Virus record (IMG/VR): IMGVR_UViG_3300042868_005031
Location: 1 to 39,659 of that record
DNA from: a virus
DNA: 39,659 nucleotides
Reading direction: 5' to 3' (one strand)
The translations under genes were made by a program, and so were the position numbers. The notes beneath the pieces were generated by a model. That model saw nothing but the letters and a program-made list of their open reading frames with translations. It had not been told where the DNA came from and searched no databases. Position 1 is the first letter of the stretch; each line of letters opens with the position of its first letter. Positions 28,301 to 35,341 of this stretch are shown here, one piece after another.

Positions 28301-31185
28301 CGTGCCAAAGATATACCGTCAACAAAATTTAATTGTTGATCATTTAAAAAAGTCATTGCATACAGCAGAGGTCCGCTATGTTGCAATAGTGTACCACCTT
28401 GTGCTTTTACATATTGGTCCTGAATTGGTATATCGTTGTTAGATGTATTTTCAATTAATTTATTGTAATGAGTACGTATTTGTCCGAGTGTAATAGTGTC
28501 AAAAGTTTCATTAAGTGGATTATAATCTAAGTTTTCAGGAACAACATAGTATCCTGTTTTGCTAATGGTGTTGCTGTATACCGCCACATCTATCTTGGCA
28601 CCAATATTAGGTAACGTGGTTAGTAATACAACATCATAAATTCCCACTTTAGTAACAGTATAATCAGTGTCGGGGTCAAGTAATGCATTATCTAAGAAGA
28701 CTTTGATGTAGGGAACGGTTGCTTGATCCACAGGCAATATATCTATTTGCACAAACGCATATTGTTGACCGGAGACTGTTACCACTAGCCCGTCATAAAA
28801 CTTTGAGAACATTTGGTACTGATCGCTTATTTCTACGCTGTTGACCCAATTGTTAAGTTTTACAGAGGTAGTTAATCCTGAGTTTTTAACTATATAACCA
28901 GTACTGCATTTAACTGGTGCAGAAGCTCCTGTGTAAGTAAAAGACTCTACATCGTAATAGTTCTTAAAGACTATATCGCCAATGTTATTAAAGTTCTGAT
29001 ACTTTAACGGAAACCCCAGTAGTAGGTCATTATTGCCTGTGCCTACATCGTAACCAAAGAACTTTGTGCCTGTAAAAGTTGAAGCAGGATAAACGGTAGT
29101 ATCTGAAAAACTATACCCATCTGTGTCTACTAGATCAAACAATGGAGCTTGATTAAATGCTGTTTTATTTTGGCATTCACTCCACTCAGTTCCATCAAAG
29201 TAAAAAGTTTTATTTGCATACGTGCCTTGTGTTACTAGTACATTTTCGTAAGGCAGCACCGGATCATCAGTTGTTTCAATCAGTCTGATAAAAAACTGAT
29301 TATTAATTGTTTGTACATCCACTAGCCAAATTTTATTTGTGACATTAACATCGTAATCGTTAGCAAAAACAATTCGCTGCCCAGTTACTAGTTTGATGCC
29401 TTGTATGTACGCTTCAATTTGCCCAGCATATTCATTGAAAGCATCAGTTGCTGTAAATACAATCAGATTGATATTGTCTTTGGCCGACTTACCAAAATTA
29501 AACAATTGTAGGCTTGATTCAAATTCAATGATAGGACGCCGTCCTGCAATATTGGGTCCATAGTCTACTTCTGTTTTATTGTATTCAGCGACAGCATTTA
29601 ATACATCAACGTGGAACCAACGATTTGTGCGGCTCCAAGGATTATGATCTTGACTGGTACGGTTAACAGTAATATAGTCCGCTGTTGTTTCTATTAGAGA
29701 TGTGAAAGCTGCGGGCACAGTCAGCTGACTGACTGCAATCAATTGAATTGAGGTACCCACACCTTCTACATACCACTGACTGTTGGCATAGGAGCTAGGA
29801 ACAACCAAGCTGTCAAATTGGATTTTTAGTCCATTGGTGAATTTTATACCGTTTGGACTAGTATATCCTATTTTACCAAGTATATCGCTGTTTACATCAA
29901 TCGGCACACTGGCATTGTCGACTATTTTAATTTGACCCACAAATCCTGGATTTGCACTGTCTTGATAAAATAGATAATTTAACGGCGCTGTTATTACCGG
30001 AACAATATTGTACTGTTCGTTGTTGTTTAACCAAAATTGTGTGCTGGCATAAAGTGTGCCCGATTTAACAAAAACTTTTTCTTTAATTCCAACTGCGTCA
30101 ATTGGTACTAGTTGTATTAGATAGTCAGTTGTACCGACAGGGCTTAGTGTAATCTTCCAGCTGCCTCGACGATACTGTGTCGGTGCTATGCCAGGTAAGT
30201 ATCCGCCCGAGTCAAATGGCATAACGTTATTAAATCCGTTGGTGTCAAATGTTCCTTCTGCTGTCCACAAGTCGTCATCGACATCTGAGTTGATAAAAAT
30301 TATAGTTTTGTTTTGTAGTTGTGCATTAAGCCCGTCAATGCCTTCTGGAAATTCTCTCAAGAATTGGCTGAGCAATCTATTTTGTATCTGACTATAACTA
30401 AAAGTTGCTGCTGCATCAACCTGCGTAGCAATTGGCATTCTTACATAAAAATCTTGTGCAGTTGCTAATGGTACATTGAATGTTACCGCACCGCTATCTG
30501 TACCATTGTTTTTAACTCCAAATATTTCTCTTGTGCCCACTGTGGAGATGTTGGAATCTACTCCCGAAGTACCTACTTCATTTTGTAGCCAAAACTTAAA
30601 GCCTGGCTGATCTACTGTAAATGTGTAACGACCACCTCGTGCTAGTGTTAGTTGTGTATTTGGGTGCGGGCCCACACCGCTAAATGTATACCCGCCTACG
30701 TTAGTATTGCGTGTTACTACATAGTCTGCTCTTAGAGGAGTATCCCCTGCTGTGACTGATACTGCGGCTGTTCCGTTTGGTAACCAATAATAGTTGTTAT
30801 AGTTTACAAACTTGTCGTAATCTGTATGGCTGTCGTAGTTGTAGGAGTTAGTTCTAAATAGTCGTTGTTGATTGTCCGACTTACCATTATAATTTTCAAC
30901 GTTCTGTAACAAATCAGCGTAGGTAGTATTAAAGATTATATCAGCATCTTGATTGCGAATTACAACACTGGGCTCAAGTTGATACTTTGTGCGTTGCTGT
31001 GTTGGCTCAGGTATGTAATTATCCCCTTGCTTGTATGTGGGTGCGAAAGTTCTACCAATGTATCCATTGATCGGCACATTAAAAGAATCTGTCACTAGCT
31101 GATCTAGTGTGCTTCCAAAAAATCGTTGGTTAGTGTCGGATCTAAATACTTCAGGTAAAAAATTTAGGGTGCTAATTAATGCCAT
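19303..31185 (-). CDS. Giant 3960-residue baseplate/virion structural protein in gp7 position
   Basis: One uninterrupted frame of 11.9 kb, starting as TAATG at the end of gp6 with a GTAGGA ribosome-binding site. Residues 1-135 (FLPEVFRSDTNQRFFGSTLD, NGYIGRTFAPTYKQGDNYIP, YQLEPSVV) match openings I recall from large structural proteins of T4-like aquatic phages. Other parts: Trp/Tyr-rich segments at about 1160-1330, a CBM5/12-like module near 1767-1800 (YRRGDLIEYNGIYYTA), an FG-GAP-like repeat stretch at about 2185-2545 (FGSAV, FGQVL, FGQAI, FGYSL, FGTSV, FGYSI), Gly repeats at about 3195-3278 (ISGGGGTGATAYATI), and three GNVY-FANV modules at about 3540-3830. It probably joins wedge to fibers and contacts the host. 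T4 gp7 is about 1000 aa. Confidence 0.82.
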   Translation of the reverse strand: MALISTLNFLPEVFRSDTNQRFFGSTLDQLVTDSFNVPINGYIGRTFAPTYKQGDNYIPEPTQQRTKYQLEPSVVIRNQDADIIFNTTYADLLQNVENYNGKSDNQQRLFRTNSYNYDSHTDYDKFVNYNNYYWLPNGTAAVSVTAGDTPLRADYVVTRNTNVGGYTFSGVGPHPNTQLTLARGGRYTFTVDQPGFKFWLQNEVGTSGVDSNISTVGTREIFGVKNNGTDSGAVTFNVPLATAQDFYVRMPIATQVDAAATFSYSQIQNRLLSQFLREFPEGIDGLNAQLQNKTIIFINSDVDDDLWTAEGTFDTNGFNNVMPFDSGGYLPGIAPTQYRRGSWKITLSPVGTTDYLIQLVPIDAVGIKEKVFVKSGTLYASTQFWLNNNEQYNIVPVITAPLNYLFYQDSANPGFVGQIKIVDNASVPIDVNSDILGKIGYTSPNGIKFTNGLKIQFDSLVVPSSYANSQWYVEGVGTSIQLIAVSQLTVPAAFTSLIETTADYITVNRTSQDHNPWSRTNRWFHVDVLNAVAEYNKTEVDYGPNIAGRRPIIEFESSLQLFNFGKSAKDNINLIVFTATDAFNEYAGQIEAYIQGIKLVTGQRIVFANDYDVNVTNKIWLVDVQTINNQFFIRLIETTDDPVLPYENVLVTQGTYANKTFYFDGTEWSECQNKTAFNQAPLFDLVDTDGYSFSDTTVYPASTFTGTKFFGYDVGTGNNDLLLGFPLKYQNFNNIGDIVFKNYYDVESFTYTGASAPVKCSTGYIVKNSGLTTSVKLNNWVNSVEISDQYQMFSKFYDGLVVTVSGQQYAFVQIDILPVDQATVPYIKVFLDNALLDPDTDYTVTKVGIYDVVLLTTLPNIGAKIDVAVYSNTISKTGYYVVPENLDYNPLNETFDTITLGQIRTHYNKLIENTSNNDIPIQDQYVKAQGGTLLQHSGPLLYAMTFLNDQQLNFVDGISLARKEYQRFKNKFLQACVTLTTLDYNDPVTGVDLILSSINSVKNSSFPWYYSDMVPYGSEYTSISYSILNARQTQYEISSIFDDTALGNRAVLVYHNGSQLTKGVDYTFSSTVPAVTILKQLTFGDTLVIRDYANTDGNYIPETPTKLGLYSKFSPEIYTDDSYRTPIDVIRGHDGSLTPAFGDFRDDYLLEIERRIYNNIKSNYENNIIDPEDVIPGRFRTTDYSLNEWNQLLSQNFLNWVGVNNIDYTNNEWYDANDSWTWNYNKFVDIVDGSFLQGSWRAIYQYWFDTDTPNTTPWKMLGFDIEPSWWEDRYGPGPYTNGNTTLWDDLAAGYVWNNGQSYTDARFVRPNLKDFIPTDAAGNLLSPTDANLVKQYNITSASSNFSVGEQSPSEVAWRRSSDFPYALQLALSLARPAEYFATQIDTSRFFENAITGQFSNIDNKKVTPSALRVNGDTTTVPGTVLRTSGYVNWIGDYLKNLGIDPVVKINSYLQNLNVNLAYKTAGFTDKNILTVSAEQTSPGSTNSSVVLPDNNYDVYLGKSVPVTTVTYSAVIVEKTQAGYSVSGYNINQPFFDILPSVVNTSAPAVVTVNNLSVKIYQSSSTTVTSIPYGATFATPQQLADFLISYERQLTASGFLFTTVDPDLGLPRNWTLSVREFLYWAQQGWDSGTLLVLNPMAAKLSFSSNGSMVDEISNLPNKGMILDQNFVPIKSNQFNILRTESPEQNFFQITALNGASIGFARFNLIQSESVLIFDNASDFGDVIYVPSQGTRQFRLKVTGFKTGAWTGALSAAGYIYSNLDISAWKTGQDYRRGDLIEYNGIYYTATANNVPASQTFNFSLWTVASSIDERSGLLPSLGTQAQTFERIYDVDLPPQDETLQAFSSGLIGFRERPYLTDLGMSIPTQTKFYQGYIKQKGTANAVEALTRATFNNVSGNIKTYEEWAFHVGTYGDLNGNQYTEFVLDQSEFLNDPVAFTLTANTFSTGNIIANLAVNTYSYTGNITSNVYSAGNILNVSTSLYDNRTQTNYTTDLPTAGFVNVQDIDYTYFDIKNVTSIPSPGDGKKVWVAKDYNDQWNVFRISITNLEATTLVYALDSFAKLTFDIQHTFVRNDYFILADFDEKYDGLYRVVSVPTATSVTIILQNPLDLIATSSRTESSGIIYKLTSAIVNSITDVNSVRPAGHWENNDRLWVNRATSEGWGVYSFTFPWNNDSDTQLTANTVTTNSRFGSAVRIGESYFYVGNPGQSQVKVYSLDDYSANVTVANTNAQFGQVLDAQGNLLIVGSADTVQVYRHTNSITPAWVQTIASANITAVSSVSLSADRHWLYVGGADNDMFEAYYTANVVLPSYSWVKKQSGTVGSLFGQAIKTNSTGSVLIVSASDADNTVNENGNVYIYNRSANTFSLAQTITTATSSNVGAQFGYSLDTDATGTNLFVGVPGSKLLTYSNGVIERWVHNGSSYVYKEHLVNPQGATGSFGTSVRVTGDAQTLAVGSKGSPADETTTFDETTTIIDTNTTQFVDYITNSGAVYVFELITDLTNNSNVYSYVQEIAVQVQSGDEFGYSIDLTDSLVIAGAPGTDERWANNEIKTSAIGSAHVFVNDINSQAWSLTRQQEPRVDINSINRIFVYNKTNDNILSTVDYIDPAKGKVLNSVLQDIDYQRNNDPAYYNAGSGTVSVDYHWGPEQVGTIWWDLNSVRYIDYEQDSLIYRITHWGEQFPGSQIQVYEWVESMSLPSAYTGTGTPVFANNSAYSTYGYVDQSGAVKIKYYFWVVNKDTIAPGKNNSVYSITAAIDNPGSQGVTYAVVPRNDTIAIYNINNQLTGQNTILHIGSKAANAGLIHSEYALVQEKNPASRIPPFIESKMIDSLAGQDQLGNVVPDPVLTPAQRYGIGVRPRQTMFIDRQLAWDNYLSIVNTYLQDYPVTVRRVLNLLNSSEPIPNENTQEYDQVVNTEEELSYLNTDSFASGYKVLVIDDSSQDTKWSIYSWSGTEWILSRVQSYKTTLYWTNSSWYEAGYDYTRAPDVTVANNIELGKLTLVADQYVKVVHDADNQFIIYYVESDLSLTVVGIENGTIQISTDTIPAKEMRQIMLSMQNEIFIDDLEYEYNQIFFAIIKYALTEQKNLDWVFKTSFLTATQYIRKLEQFPAYIADNQDYYREYINEVKPYRTVLREFVVNYERNDNYGADITDFDLPPYWDANLQVYRSPSGEQTYDSTLWTQGVYSQWNSNYKYQVVDVVVENAGQDYLFAPQITISGGGGTGATAYATINSSGGIANIYIIESGSGYTTFPDIIINGTGTGATGRAVLRNINDGADTGHNVVRSIKTNMKFDRVSYTTSNVFVNWTDLTTSNVGETIAANTIILLSGSLFKLANTYVIDANVTFPTSNVSGINANIFDSANDRITAFNGNIDLSLTQDGIDYPGVIVDGNTSITDANVSSYVGTELDSIIQSLYTDDLGVRPSTIYIDGGEYVDTFESHAPQELIPGRMLNSLSLSVFDTSNLAFKIFGNTGDALSYYRIAAANTTVLSGNLALSDTNIYVDDASVLTNPNREIASPGVIFINGEKITYYRNYALETPTPWSSNLLVSVGELITYSSNTYLTLGNVYTQNFANISANVKQLANVNILTQIRRAVDGTAPSTIQSVDSRVVDAGLQQVVPDTETENVTLSVNTTYTVTDDISYKIFLTANISANIGDTISQIDSNSSATIASMRVLETVSNVTVVPVILLEGGVQGLPDSFDNSLGYDYQGAGGYRIVASSAPAVRPSPIIPTWVANTASPRGSSLYHAGNTYEVVGNVYFPSFANVTNNNGRVEAAALWTANANISVIPTGTIITPNGNVFYVTTGNVYGQYFANVASNVQPYVSNVFYKFAGNTTTEPGFNANLQVDDQWWNTSSNVLYQWSGSSWSIYEPDPAGIGFDQTSDPIYINGNITNSYVINSAQLGTVDSNGEVTIAAGTTLVTGNIWYNRGITTATDGTGLLNSTTAQAEFLKASRGYTP

Positions 31186-34100
31186 TAGTATGTTCCTACT
31201 AGGTTGTTGCCAAGATTAAGTTGTGCTGCGGTTACTGCACCAATGATGTCAATGTCGTTAACTGTTGCTGCACTGGTGATAATTTCCCAAGGTTCGCTGT
31301 TGATTTGAAAGTAATTACCAAATACTAAACTATCGCTAGCTGGTACAATTAAAATACTAGCTATGTTAGGAGCCAATGTTGAGTGCAGGTATGCTGATAA
31401 CTCTGAAAAATAGAATGTATCACCAAAATCCCAGTTGCCAACATCAAAGTATCTATTGATTGCTGAAATAACTTGACTCTTTATTTCGTTATCGGTTATA
31501 TTGACTGCTGGATTTTTCACTACCTGAAAACGTGCCTGTAATGAAGGGTCTGCTTTTGCGCCGAACAATGGTTTAAATTTGGCAGGATTATAGACTATGC
31601 TATCGCTAACAGTTTTGTAGTTATCTAACTCGCTGTAGTCAATTTCCAATGTACTTGAAGTAGGCGGAGTTGGCTGTGTTAGTGTACCAGTTAAATCTCT
31701 AAGCCAAGCAGCATATGTTCTAGTATACTCCGAAGTTAGAATATACAAATCAATGATGTTAATAGGCGTTGGATCAATTCTATTACGGCTAGGAGAATTG
31801 TGTTTGTATCTAAAATACAAATTGTCTCGGCTAGTGCTCGAACCAGCAGTGGTTGTATATAGATCGGGATCGTCCGGAACTCCCTCAAGGTGTGAACTTG
31901 GGGATTTAACTAATATTTTACTGTCGTCGACATATCCATCCACTGCTGTAATTATATCGTAAACTTGCCAAATTACATCAGTGTCCATTGGTTGTGCGCC
32001 ACCGGGCTTGGTATTAATTTTTAATAGTTTAATCGAATCTGTTATGTTCTCACCGCTCAACGAATCATAAACTTTAACAGTTGGATCGTAGTAGAATTTA
32101 GTCGATCCGGTACTGGAGAAAGTGTATGCCAGTGTCTTGTACTCGATATTATATAGCCCTTGATTGTAATTAAACTTCATCAACCATCCAGAATCTGGTG
32201 TTGTGCCAATGTTCGACGGTGGTATGTTTTTCCATACCTGATTTACTTGATCGTATGTTAATCCAAAATTAGTTTTTGCTGCAATCTGACTAACCATTGT
32301 GCTAATTAAACTGCTGGATAGATCATTTTTATATGTAGGAATAATACTTGAATTTCCCAATAGCCCAGGGCCAGTTATAACAGCTCCAGTGGGCACTACA
32401 TTAGCAAATCTAATTAAGTTTGGTGTGGTTGGATCAGTTGCTGCAACTACACCAGCGACCGCTGAGTAAAAAGTTGAGCTGTTGCTGGTGAACTGCACCG
32501 TGGCACCGGGTGCAATATATTGAAGGTTACCAGTTACTCCTGTGCCTACTTGCAAGGTATTTCCAGCATACTGTAAGTAGCCACTGCTGCTGACTGTGCT
32601 ATTTGCTGTTTGAAAAAACGTTACATTGGCATAAGGACTATTATAACGTTGGTAATTAGCATAATAATAATTACGCATACCAGTTGAATTGATTGCTGGA
32701 ATTACATCATTATAAATTGCATTATAAATGTCGTTAGAAGTCAAAAAGTCAAAATTCAATGACCTGGCAGCGGTATTTGCTGTAATAGTGCCATCTTCGC
32801 CAAATATGTTTGTGCTACTATAGCTCTTGGTTGGGTCCAATGAATCTAAATATAAACTAATTCCTGAACTAGTTCTGTTGACTGCTTTAACTTTTTGTAT
32901 GCTGGTAAATGTAGTCAGCGGAAGAATATTATAATCCTCACCGGTAATCATACGATTTTGTGTATAGTACTGTTGCGGTGCATACGACTTAATAGAATTC
33001 AATGATTGAGTTGATGTAGCATTAGTAACAGTATATTTCAAACTAGCAGTAACAGTTAATGTTTCTACTGTGTTTTTAGAACTGATATAGCTGAATGCCA
33101 CACTAACTGATGACATATCATCTGGCGTTACGCTATAGTTTGCACCTGTGTTGGTACGGTAATAGAATCTGAAGTTTCCCTGAGGAATATTACTAAAGCT
33201 ACCGTCGCCAAATACTAATCCAACTTGATCGTTGCTTAACGAATTAATTTGGTATAAGTTTTTATTTGATTCTTGATTGTAAATTACGTTGACACCGGTT
33301 AATGCAGGAACTGCGCCCCATAGTGTTTGCGTTGAGTTATTTGGGCCAAGTTGGTATAACCAATGGTCATTGTTGTTGATATTATTTGTAGCTATTTGTA
33401 CAAAGTTATTTGGGATAGCATTTTGAAAATTAATATCTGTTGCCTGCAGATTGCCTTGTTTAAAATACAAGAACATACCAGTATCATTACTACCGTTACC
33501 GTTGTTATCATTTCTGTATAAAATGTTAAATCTACCCGATACAGTTGGATCAACTTCGTATATGTAACTTTGCCCAACAGATGTTGCACTAACTGCTTCA
33601 AATGGTAAAGTAGTTGACAATAGATTTACGTTAAACTTGGCCACTGGCAAGCTGTTTGGATTTAGTCTTATACTGTATTCATCTGTTTGAATACCGTTTA
33701 ATACTTGGCTATTACCGGGCTTGCCCAGTGCTTGTCTAGAAACCAGTGCAGAATTAATAATTGTAGTAAACTGCTCTAACCAATTATCGTTAGTAAGATC
33801 GTTCCAATTAACTGTAACACCTGACAGGTTAATTCCGCTGCTGTCAGTTATAGTTTCTGTTGTTTGCACTGAATCAATTTTTACTAATCCAGTTGCACTG
33901 CTGCTGCGAGTTGGATTGTAACTTAGCATACGGGATAGCTTTAAAATACTATCTCTGCGCTGTGCTGTGTCTAAGAAGTTTTCCCGTGCATTTAAATCTG
34001 AGCGGAAAGAAAGGCTTTGCCCCAGGAATGCAATACAATCAATTAGGGCCAAATATTCAGAGCTTTCAATGAAATCATTGAATGTTTCTGGATAATATGT

Positions 34101-34235
34101 CTTAATGTACTCAATCATACTATTACGAAGTGTTTCAAAATCGTAACTGGTAAAATCAGCATTGCTGAAAGATTGGTATACTTTTGTCCAGTCCTGTTCG
34201 ACTAGTAAGTTAGTTTGACGAGTAGTTTGTGCCAT
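31185..34235 (-). CDS. Baseplate wedge protein, gp6-like
   Basis: 1016 residues. The N-terminal region (YDFETLRNSMIEYIKTYYPE, SSEYLALIDCIAFLGQSLSF, LNARENFLDTAQRR, LSRMLSYNP) is the hallmark of T4-type gp6, related to BaseplateJ proteins. The C-terminal region (VISAINRYFDVGNWDFGDTF, then LVFGNYFQINSEPWEI) also fits wedge proteins. In T4 two gp6 copies per wedge form the inner ring that triggers sheath contraction. It is about half again longer than T4 gp6 (660 aa), the extra length lying in the middle. It follows gp25 as in T4-like phages, with a candidate late promoter and an inverted repeat in the 48-nt gap before it. Confidence 0.88.
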   Translation of the reverse strand: MAQTTRQTNLLVEQDWTKVYQSFSNADFTSYDFETLRNSMIEYIKTYYPETFNDFIESSEYLALIDCIAFLGQSLSFRSDLNARENFLDTAQRRDSILKLSRMLSYNPTRSSSATGLVKIDSVQTTETITDSSGINLSGVTVNWNDLTNDNWLEQFTTIINSALVSRQALGKPGNSQVLNGIQTDEYSIRLNPNSLPVAKFNVNLLSTTLPFEAVSATSVGQSYIYEVDPTVSGRFNILYRNDNNGNGSNDTGMFLYFKQGNLQATDINFQNAIPNNFVQIATNNINNNDHWLYQLGPNNSTQTLWGAVPALTGVNVIYNQESNKNLYQINSLSNDQVGLVFGDGSFSNIPQGNFRFYYRTNTGANYSVTPDDMSSVSVAFSYISSKNTVETLTVTASLKYTVTNATSTQSLNSIKSYAPQQYYTQNRMITGEDYNILPLTTFTSIQKVKAVNRTSSGISLYLDSLDPTKSYSSTNIFGEDGTITANTAARSLNFDFLTSNDIYNAIYNDVIPAINSTGMRNYYYANYQRYNSPYANVTFFQTANSTVSSSGYLQYAGNTLQVGTGVTGNLQYIAPGATVQFTSNSSTFYSAVAGVVAATDPTTPNLIRFANVVPTGAVITGPGLLGNSSIIPTYKNDLSSSLISTMVSQIAAKTNFGLTYDQVNQVWKNIPPSNIGTTPDSGWLMKFNYNQGLYNIEYKTLAYTFSSTGSTKFYYDPTVKVYDSLSGENITDSIKLLKINTKPGGAQPMDTDVIWQVYDIITAVDGYVDDSKILVKSPSSHLEGVPDDPDLYTTTAGSSTSRDNLYFRYKHNSPSRNRIDPTPINIIDLYILTSEYTRTYAAWLRDLTGTLTQPTPPTSSTLEIDYSELDNYKTVSDSIVYNPAKFKPLFGAKADPSLQARFQVVKNPAVNITDNEIKSQVISAINRYFDVGNWDFGDTFYFSELSAYLHSTLAPNIASILIVPASDSLVFGNYFQINSEPWEIITSAATVNDIDIIGAVTAAQLNLGNNLVGTY

Positions 34236-34240
34236 ATGTG

Positions 34241-34271
34241 TTTACCTATATCATATATTTATTTAGGTAAA
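34241..34271. promoter_or_regulatory. Inverted repeat around a candidate late promoter of gp6
   Basis: Perfect 8-bp arms TTTACCTA (34241-34248) and TAGGTAAA (34264-34271) enclose 15 nt. The minus-strand box AATAAATA (34263-34256), 7 of 8 bases matching the T4 late box, lies between them and ends 20 nt before the gp6 ATG. It could be a promoter with an operator, or a leader hairpin. It has no T-run, so a terminator is unlikely. Confidence 0.45.
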
Positions 34272-34283
34272 TTATATGGTCAG

Positions 34284-34661
34284 TTAATATGATGATGTTA
34301 GGGATCTTGTGGTTTGATCAAACAATAAGTTGAAAGTTTCAGACTGATCTGTTGGTACATAAGTCAAACTTATTTGTATTTGTAAGCCGTTTGTTTGTTC
34401 CGTAATTGATACCGATTCTACTGCAAGTCGGGGATCATAACGAACTATACGTTTGACATCGTCTGATATAATCTGTTGGGAATCATCATCCAATGGTTCG
34501 AATAACATATCCCATATAATCGTGCCAAAATCAGGATTCATTAATCGAGAACCCTTTCTAGTATTAAAGTAGTTAAATAGATCCTGTTTAGCCAGAGCAT
34601 AATCCTCTAAGCTGTACTTTTTCTTGTTAACTAGTGTGCTAAAACCTCTGTATGTTGCCAT
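34284..34661 (-). CDS. Baseplate wedge protein, gp25-like (GPW/gp25 family)
   Basis: 125 residues, the usual length for gp25. The conserved block SRLMNPDFGTIIWDMLFEPLD at about 38-58 is the signature of PF04965, followed by DVKRIVRYDPRLAVESV and a C-terminal beta hairpin (LQIQISLTYVPTDQSETFNL). In T4, gp25 joins the inner baseplate wedge to gp6 and the sheath. It lies between a putative wall hydrolase and gp6. The start ATG lacks a clear Shine-Dalgarno sequence; an AATAAATA box stands only 5 nt before it. Confident family assignment. Confidence 0.93.
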   Translation of the reverse strand: MATYRGFSTLVNKKKYSLEDYALAKQDLFNYFNTRKGSRLMNPDFGTIIWDMLFEPLDDDSQQIISDDVKRIVRYDPRLAVESVSITEQTNGLQIQISLTYVPTDQSETFNLLFDQTTRSLTSSY

Positions 34662-34674
34662 ATATGTATTTATT

Positions 34675-35340
34675 TTAAATTAGTGTTTGTAGAGCATATC
34701 TACCACTGTTAAAGTTTGCAATTCCGTTGCCTTTGTTGAAAAATCTCCAGGCATATGCGCCTGTTCCCGACGGGTTATTCCTATTAGGCTTTTTACCTAC
34801 ACCCAAATCCCAAGCAACGTATACCATTCCGGCTGCAACATCATTGGTGTCGGTATTTTTAATAGCCCCAATATTTTGTAATTCCAAGTAAAGATCGTTT
34901 ATTCTTTGATATGCCAAGTGATCTTGCACTACCTGAGCTATCAGAAACGTATCTATATCCGGCACATCATAGAAGTAATAAGCATAAGAATTGGTATTAT
35001 TTCTAATGTATGTGGGTTGCCAGGTGTTACGATAGTTAACTGCATCAGTTCCATATTGATTGATTGCACCGGCTATCAATAGTCCATAACTTTCTAACTG
35101 TGCAGGTGTAATTTGATAGTAGCCAAGCTCATCATTTGCCCCAATCTTAGACAAGTTCCAGCCGCTTTTGTCGTAGGCAATTTGCGATTGTAAGCTTTGT
35201 AATTGCAAATTAGTCAAAGTACCAATATTGGCCCATGACGGCGGTAGTGTAGGTACGTCGGGGCGACCTAGCCAGCTGATTGGCATAGGGTTAGGAATAG
35301 CTTGTCCCACTGCATTTAGAAATCCAAGATCTTGTAACAT
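34675..35340 (-). CDS. Putative baseplate-associated peptidoglycan hydrolase
   Basis: 221 residues. ELGYYQITPAQLESYGLL at about 65-84 resembles the G-YQ segment of lysozyme-like transglycosylases. The C-terminal pattern VAAGMVYVAWDLGVG, then TGAYAWRFFNKGNGIANFNSGRY, resembles the A-H-L-G-G and D-NG-S-Y elements of muramidase-like phage domains. A catalytic Glu in the usual ES position is not evident; the segment there is YDKSGW, so activity is uncertain. It follows the gp5-like spike, which lacks a lysozyme domain, so it may supply the wall-cutting function that T4 builds into gp5. No signal peptide, as expected for a virion enzyme. Confidence 0.55.
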   Translation of the reverse strand: MLQDLGFLNAVGQAIPNPMPISWLGRPDVPTLPPSWANIGTLTNLQLQSLQSQIAYDKSGWNLSKIGANDELGYYQITPAQLESYGLLIAGAINQYGTDAVNYRNTWQPTYIRNNTNSYAYYFYDVPDIDTFLIAQVVQDHLAYQRINDLYLELQNIGAIKNTDTNDVAAGMVYVAWDLGVGKKPNRNNPSGTGAYAWRFFNKGNGIANFNSGRYALQTLI

Positions 35341-35341
35341 A

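Noticed and set aside
34667-34674. AATAAATA box before gp25
   Set aside because: It resembles a late promoter but ends only 5 nt before the ATG, leaving no room for a leader.
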